NCBI RefSeq assembly: GCF_009208565.1
Contig: NZ_WFLK01000001.1
Span: 310,001 to 374,000, forward strand
Origin: Janthinobacterium aquaticum
Lineage (GTDB): Bacteria > Pseudomonadota > Gammaproteobacteria > Burkholderiales > Burkholderiaceae_D
Length of the DNA stretch: 64,000 nucleotides
Reading direction: 5' to 3'
Below the pieces are notes generated by a model. It saw nothing but the letters and a program-made list of their open reading frames with translations. It made no database searches and was not told where the DNA came from. Of the stretch, positions 61,960-64,000 are shown piece by piece. A program made the position numbers and the translations under genes. Every line of letters begins with the position of its first letter. Position 1 is the first letter of the stretch.

Positions 61960-62832
61960 TCAGGCTGTTGCTTCATCGACTACGCCGTTGCGCAGTACGC
62001 CGATTTTCTCGATCTCCACTTCGACCACGTCGGACGGACGCAGGAAGCGTGGCGGCTTGACCGTCCAGCCGGTGCCGGCCGGGGTACCGGTGACGATCAC
62101 GTCGCCCGGCACCAGGTCGAAAATGGTGGAGATATAGTTGATCAGGCGCGGCACGCCAAAGATCATGTTGCTGGTATTGGAGTCCTGCACCAGTTCGCCG
62201 TTCAGGCGCGTTTGCAGCTTGAGCTGCGATGGATCGCCCACTTCATCGGCCGTGACCATCCATGGACCGAAGCTGCCGGTGCCGACGAAATTCTTGCCCG
62301 CAGCAATTTGCTGCGCATGGAACTGGAACTCGCGCACGCTGGCGTCGTTATAGCAGGCGTAGCCGGCCACGTGCGACAAGGCGTCGCTTTCGGCAATATG
62401 GCGACCACCCTTGCCGATAATGACGGCCAGTTCGCCTTCCCAATCGAGCTGGTCGGAAATAGCCGGGCGCACGATCGGCGCTTCATGGCCGATCTGCGAG
62501 CGCCACACGCGCAGGAACAGCGGTGGAAATTTCGGGATTTCGCGTTTCAGGCCGGCAGCGACCACTTCGTTGTGATGGTCGAGATAGTTCCTGACCAGCA
62601 GCACGATTTTTTCCGGGCGCGTGATGACTGGCAGCAACGTGACGTCGGCCAGGCGCAGTGTGCCTTCGCGACCGGCGACCAGCGCCTCGCGGCGTGCATA
62701 GTCTTCGCTGCCGATAAAGTCTTGCAGCAAGGGATATTTGCCTTCCAGGGCCGCGCCCAGGTCGATTACGCGATCGCCGCTGACGGCGCCCCAGCTTTCA
62801 CGGCCGTTGCTGCTAAAAGAGATGAGTTTCAT
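61960..62832 (-). CDS. Fumarylacetoacetate hydrolase (FAH) family protein
   Basis: A 290-residue enzyme with the FAH fold at residues of about 80-285. Metal ligands and motifs are DWEGELAVIIGKGGRHIAES with the Glu pair, GYACYNDASVREFQ and GDVIVTGTPAGTGW. Relatives hydrolyse acylpyruvates, hydrate 2-oxopent-4-enoates or decarboxylate. In this operon it would act on the product of the VOC protein if that is an extradiol dioxygenase. The FLRVWRSQIGHEAPIV segment differs from the usual FxKPxxxxxG, so the substrate may differ. Confidence 0.93.
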   Translation of the reverse strand: MKLISFSSNGRESWGAVSGDRVIDLGAALEGKYPLLQDFIGSEDYARREALVAGREGTLRLADVTLLPVITRPEKIVLLVRNYLDHHNEVVAAGLKREIPKFPPLFLRVWRSQIGHEAPIVRPAISDQLDWEGELAVIIGKGGRHIAESDALSHVAGYACYNDASVREFQFHAQQIAAGKNFVGTGSFGPWMVTADEVGDPSQLKLQTRLNGELVQDSNTSNMIFGVPRLINYISTIFDLVPGDVIVTGTPAGTGWTVKPPRFLRPSDVVEVEIEKIGVLRNGVVDEATA

Positions 62833-62971
62833 ATTGTCCTTTCACTGGCCTTGCGGCAAGTCGGTTAATGGTCAAAACGTTGGGCTGCACGCATCCCCAG
62901 GGTGCGCCAGGGCGCATCCTGCAAGGAGTGCAGCGTTGTAACTAAAGCGGGGTCAAGCGTGGTGCGCCGGC

Positions 62972-64000
62972 TCAGCTCCAGGGGCCAAAATAGGTTTCGC
63001 CCTGGAAGCTGTCGGACGCGGCCGGCACGGTGGCGGGCCAGTTATCGGGATCGATCACCGGACGCAGCGACGCCGGGCGTGGCTTGCCGTCCCAGCCGAC
63101 CTGTTCCATGTAGTAATAGAGCTGGATGGCAAAGCCGTCCGGGTCGAGTGCAAAGGCGCAATAGTCGATGCCGGGGAACAACTCGGGCGGCAGCATCTTG
63201 ATGGTCACGCCCTCTTGCTTGAGGAACGCCACCGCGTCTTGCAGTTGCTGGTAGTTGGCCACCTGCATGCCGAACGAGAACAGCGTGGCCTTGGGATTGA
63301 GGCCCAGTTCGGCGCGCAGCGCCATCGGATACAGCGCCAGCGAATGGTGTTCGGTATTGGCGCGCAGGAAAACGCAGCGGTGTCCCTGCCAGATGACTTC
63401 TTCGGTAATGACCAGGCCCAGTTCATCGCGGTAAAACGCCAGCGACTGCTCCATGTCCTGCACGAAGAGGCGCACCGGACCGACACGCGTTACTTTATAC
63501 GGACGGCCCAGCAGTACGCCATCGACATTGTAAGTTTCAGGCATCGGCTCGTTCTGTTGCCAGCCGGTGGTGCCATCGATGCCTTCCTTGACGCAGGCCT
63601 GCACCTCGGAATATTCGGACGGATGAGGCAGTTCGGGCGGACGCGTGTAGCGCACCTTGTGCATGCTGTACGGTTTGCTCTGGCCGTTCCAGCCGATCTG
63701 TTCGATGCCGTAATACAGTTCATTGACATGGCCATCGGGATCAAAGGGATAGACGTTCCAGTTCGAGCCGGGCAAGTCGCGCCCCGAGCGCTGGATGCGC
63801 ATGTCTTTCTTGACGAACCAGTCATGACCATCGACCACTTCGCGCAGGCTGCCTACCTGCCAGGTGATCTGGTTGGTGACAACTTCAGGAAAATCGGCAG
63901 GGAAACCATACACCGCATTGAGCACGCGGCGCGGAAAAAACACGAATGAGTGGTGCTCGGTGCCATGGCGGGCAAAGTAGCCCACATGCGGGCCATGCTT
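62972..64000 (-). CDS. Two-module VOC protein (extradiol dioxygenase-like), 5' end missing
   Basis: At least 343 residues; the gene continues beyond the right edge, and the first in-frame GTG (63985) is an internal codon. Two vicinal-oxygen-chelate modules are visible. The first keeps GTEHHSFVFFP and DPDGHVNELYYG, giving His and Glu ligands. The second has NTEHHSLALYP but ends DPDGFAIQLYYY, with Gln in place of Glu, and begins VGPVRLFVQDM without the usual first His. Both end in EQ(I/V)GW(N/D)G, a duplicated tail. It heads the catabolic operon and may cleave a ring diol or be a relative. Confidence 0.85.
   Translation of the reverse strand, partial: KHGPHVGYFARHGTEHHSFVFFPRRVLNAVYGFPADFPEVVTNQITWQVGSLREVVDGHDWFVKKDMRIQRSGRDLPGSNWNVYPFDPDGHVNELYYGIEQIGWNGQSKPYSMHKVRYTRPPELPHPSEYSEVQACVKEGIDGTTGWQQNEPMPETYNVDGVLLGRPYKVTRVGPVRLFVQDMEQSLAFYRDELGLVITEEVIWQGHRCVFLRANTEHHSLALYPMALRAELGLNPKATLFSFGMQVANYQQLQDAVAFLKQEGVTIKMLPPELFPGIDYCAFALDPDGFAIQLYYYMEQVGWDGKPRPASLRPVIDPDNWPATVPAASDSFQGETYFGPWS

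Overview
The window is high-GC proteobacterial chromosome. Gene content, codon usage and protein style suggest a betaproteobacterium of the Oxalobacteraceae type (Janthinobacterium, Duganella or Massilia). The clues are several environmental sensing systems, a Ku/LigD pair, an AcrB-type efflux operon, many GGDEF proteins and an aromatic-acid type catabolic cluster. This assignment is inference; there is no rRNA or marker gene to test it. I see no phage, integrase, insertion sequence or CRISPR array.

Layout. 1-2.5 kb: the 5' part of a possible immunity-like gene, a SulP anion transporter and a TetR regulator. 2.6-8.4 kb: a DNA-repair neighbourhood with a stress-type SDR, Ku, a TetR regulator preceded by a perfect 57-bp palindrome, cytochrome b561 and LigD. 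8.5-16.9 kb: five small secreted Ala/Lys-rich proteins that resemble acid-shock protein Asr in composition. Two of the loci are a duplicated two-gene block flanking a fasciclin gene. A LytS/LytTR pair and a Fur-box TonB receptor plus PepSY gene lie between them. 17-23 kb: a three-gene RND efflux operon with an operator-like palindrome upstream. 23.2-26.4 kb: a tiny membrane protein and an alpha/beta hydrolase lacking its catalytic Ser and His, divergent from a LysR regulator and a 2-hydroxyacid dehydrogenase. 26.4-37 kb: mixed metabolic and envelope genes (HxlR, GST, orphan antitoxin, zinc alcohol dehydrogenase, GNAT, diguanylate cyclase, L,D-transpeptidase, an MscS tail remnant, FMN hydroxyacid oxidase, PhyH dioxygenase with divergent AraC). 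38.1-38.65 kb: four identical tRNA-Arg(ACG) genes with their own promoter and terminator.

39-49 kb: a PAS-GAF histidine kinase, a receiver-GGDEF protein, a cytosolic NarX-like kinase, NDH-2, a chemoreceptor and several secreted unknowns. 49.3-52.9 kb: a copper-handling operon (DUF2946-like protein, Met/His-rich peptide, TolC-family protein, Tat multicopper oxidase). 53-55 kb: an unknown protein and a membrane GGDEF protein. 55.1-64 kb: a nearly uninterrupted minus-strand catabolic operon (two-module VOC protein, FAH-family hydrolase, DUF3237, aldehyde dehydrogenase, CaiB CoA transferase, AAHS-type transporter, periplasmic Cache protein, enoyl-CoA hydratase, SDR). Its composition fits uptake of an aromatic acid, ring opening, CoA activation and beta-oxidation-like steps, but the substrate cannot be read from sequence.

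The observations most worth following are the Asr-like paralogue family with its shared upstream box and 5' leader, the palindromic promoter/operator at 4592-4648, the apparent pseudo-esterase, and the unassigned catabolic operon.
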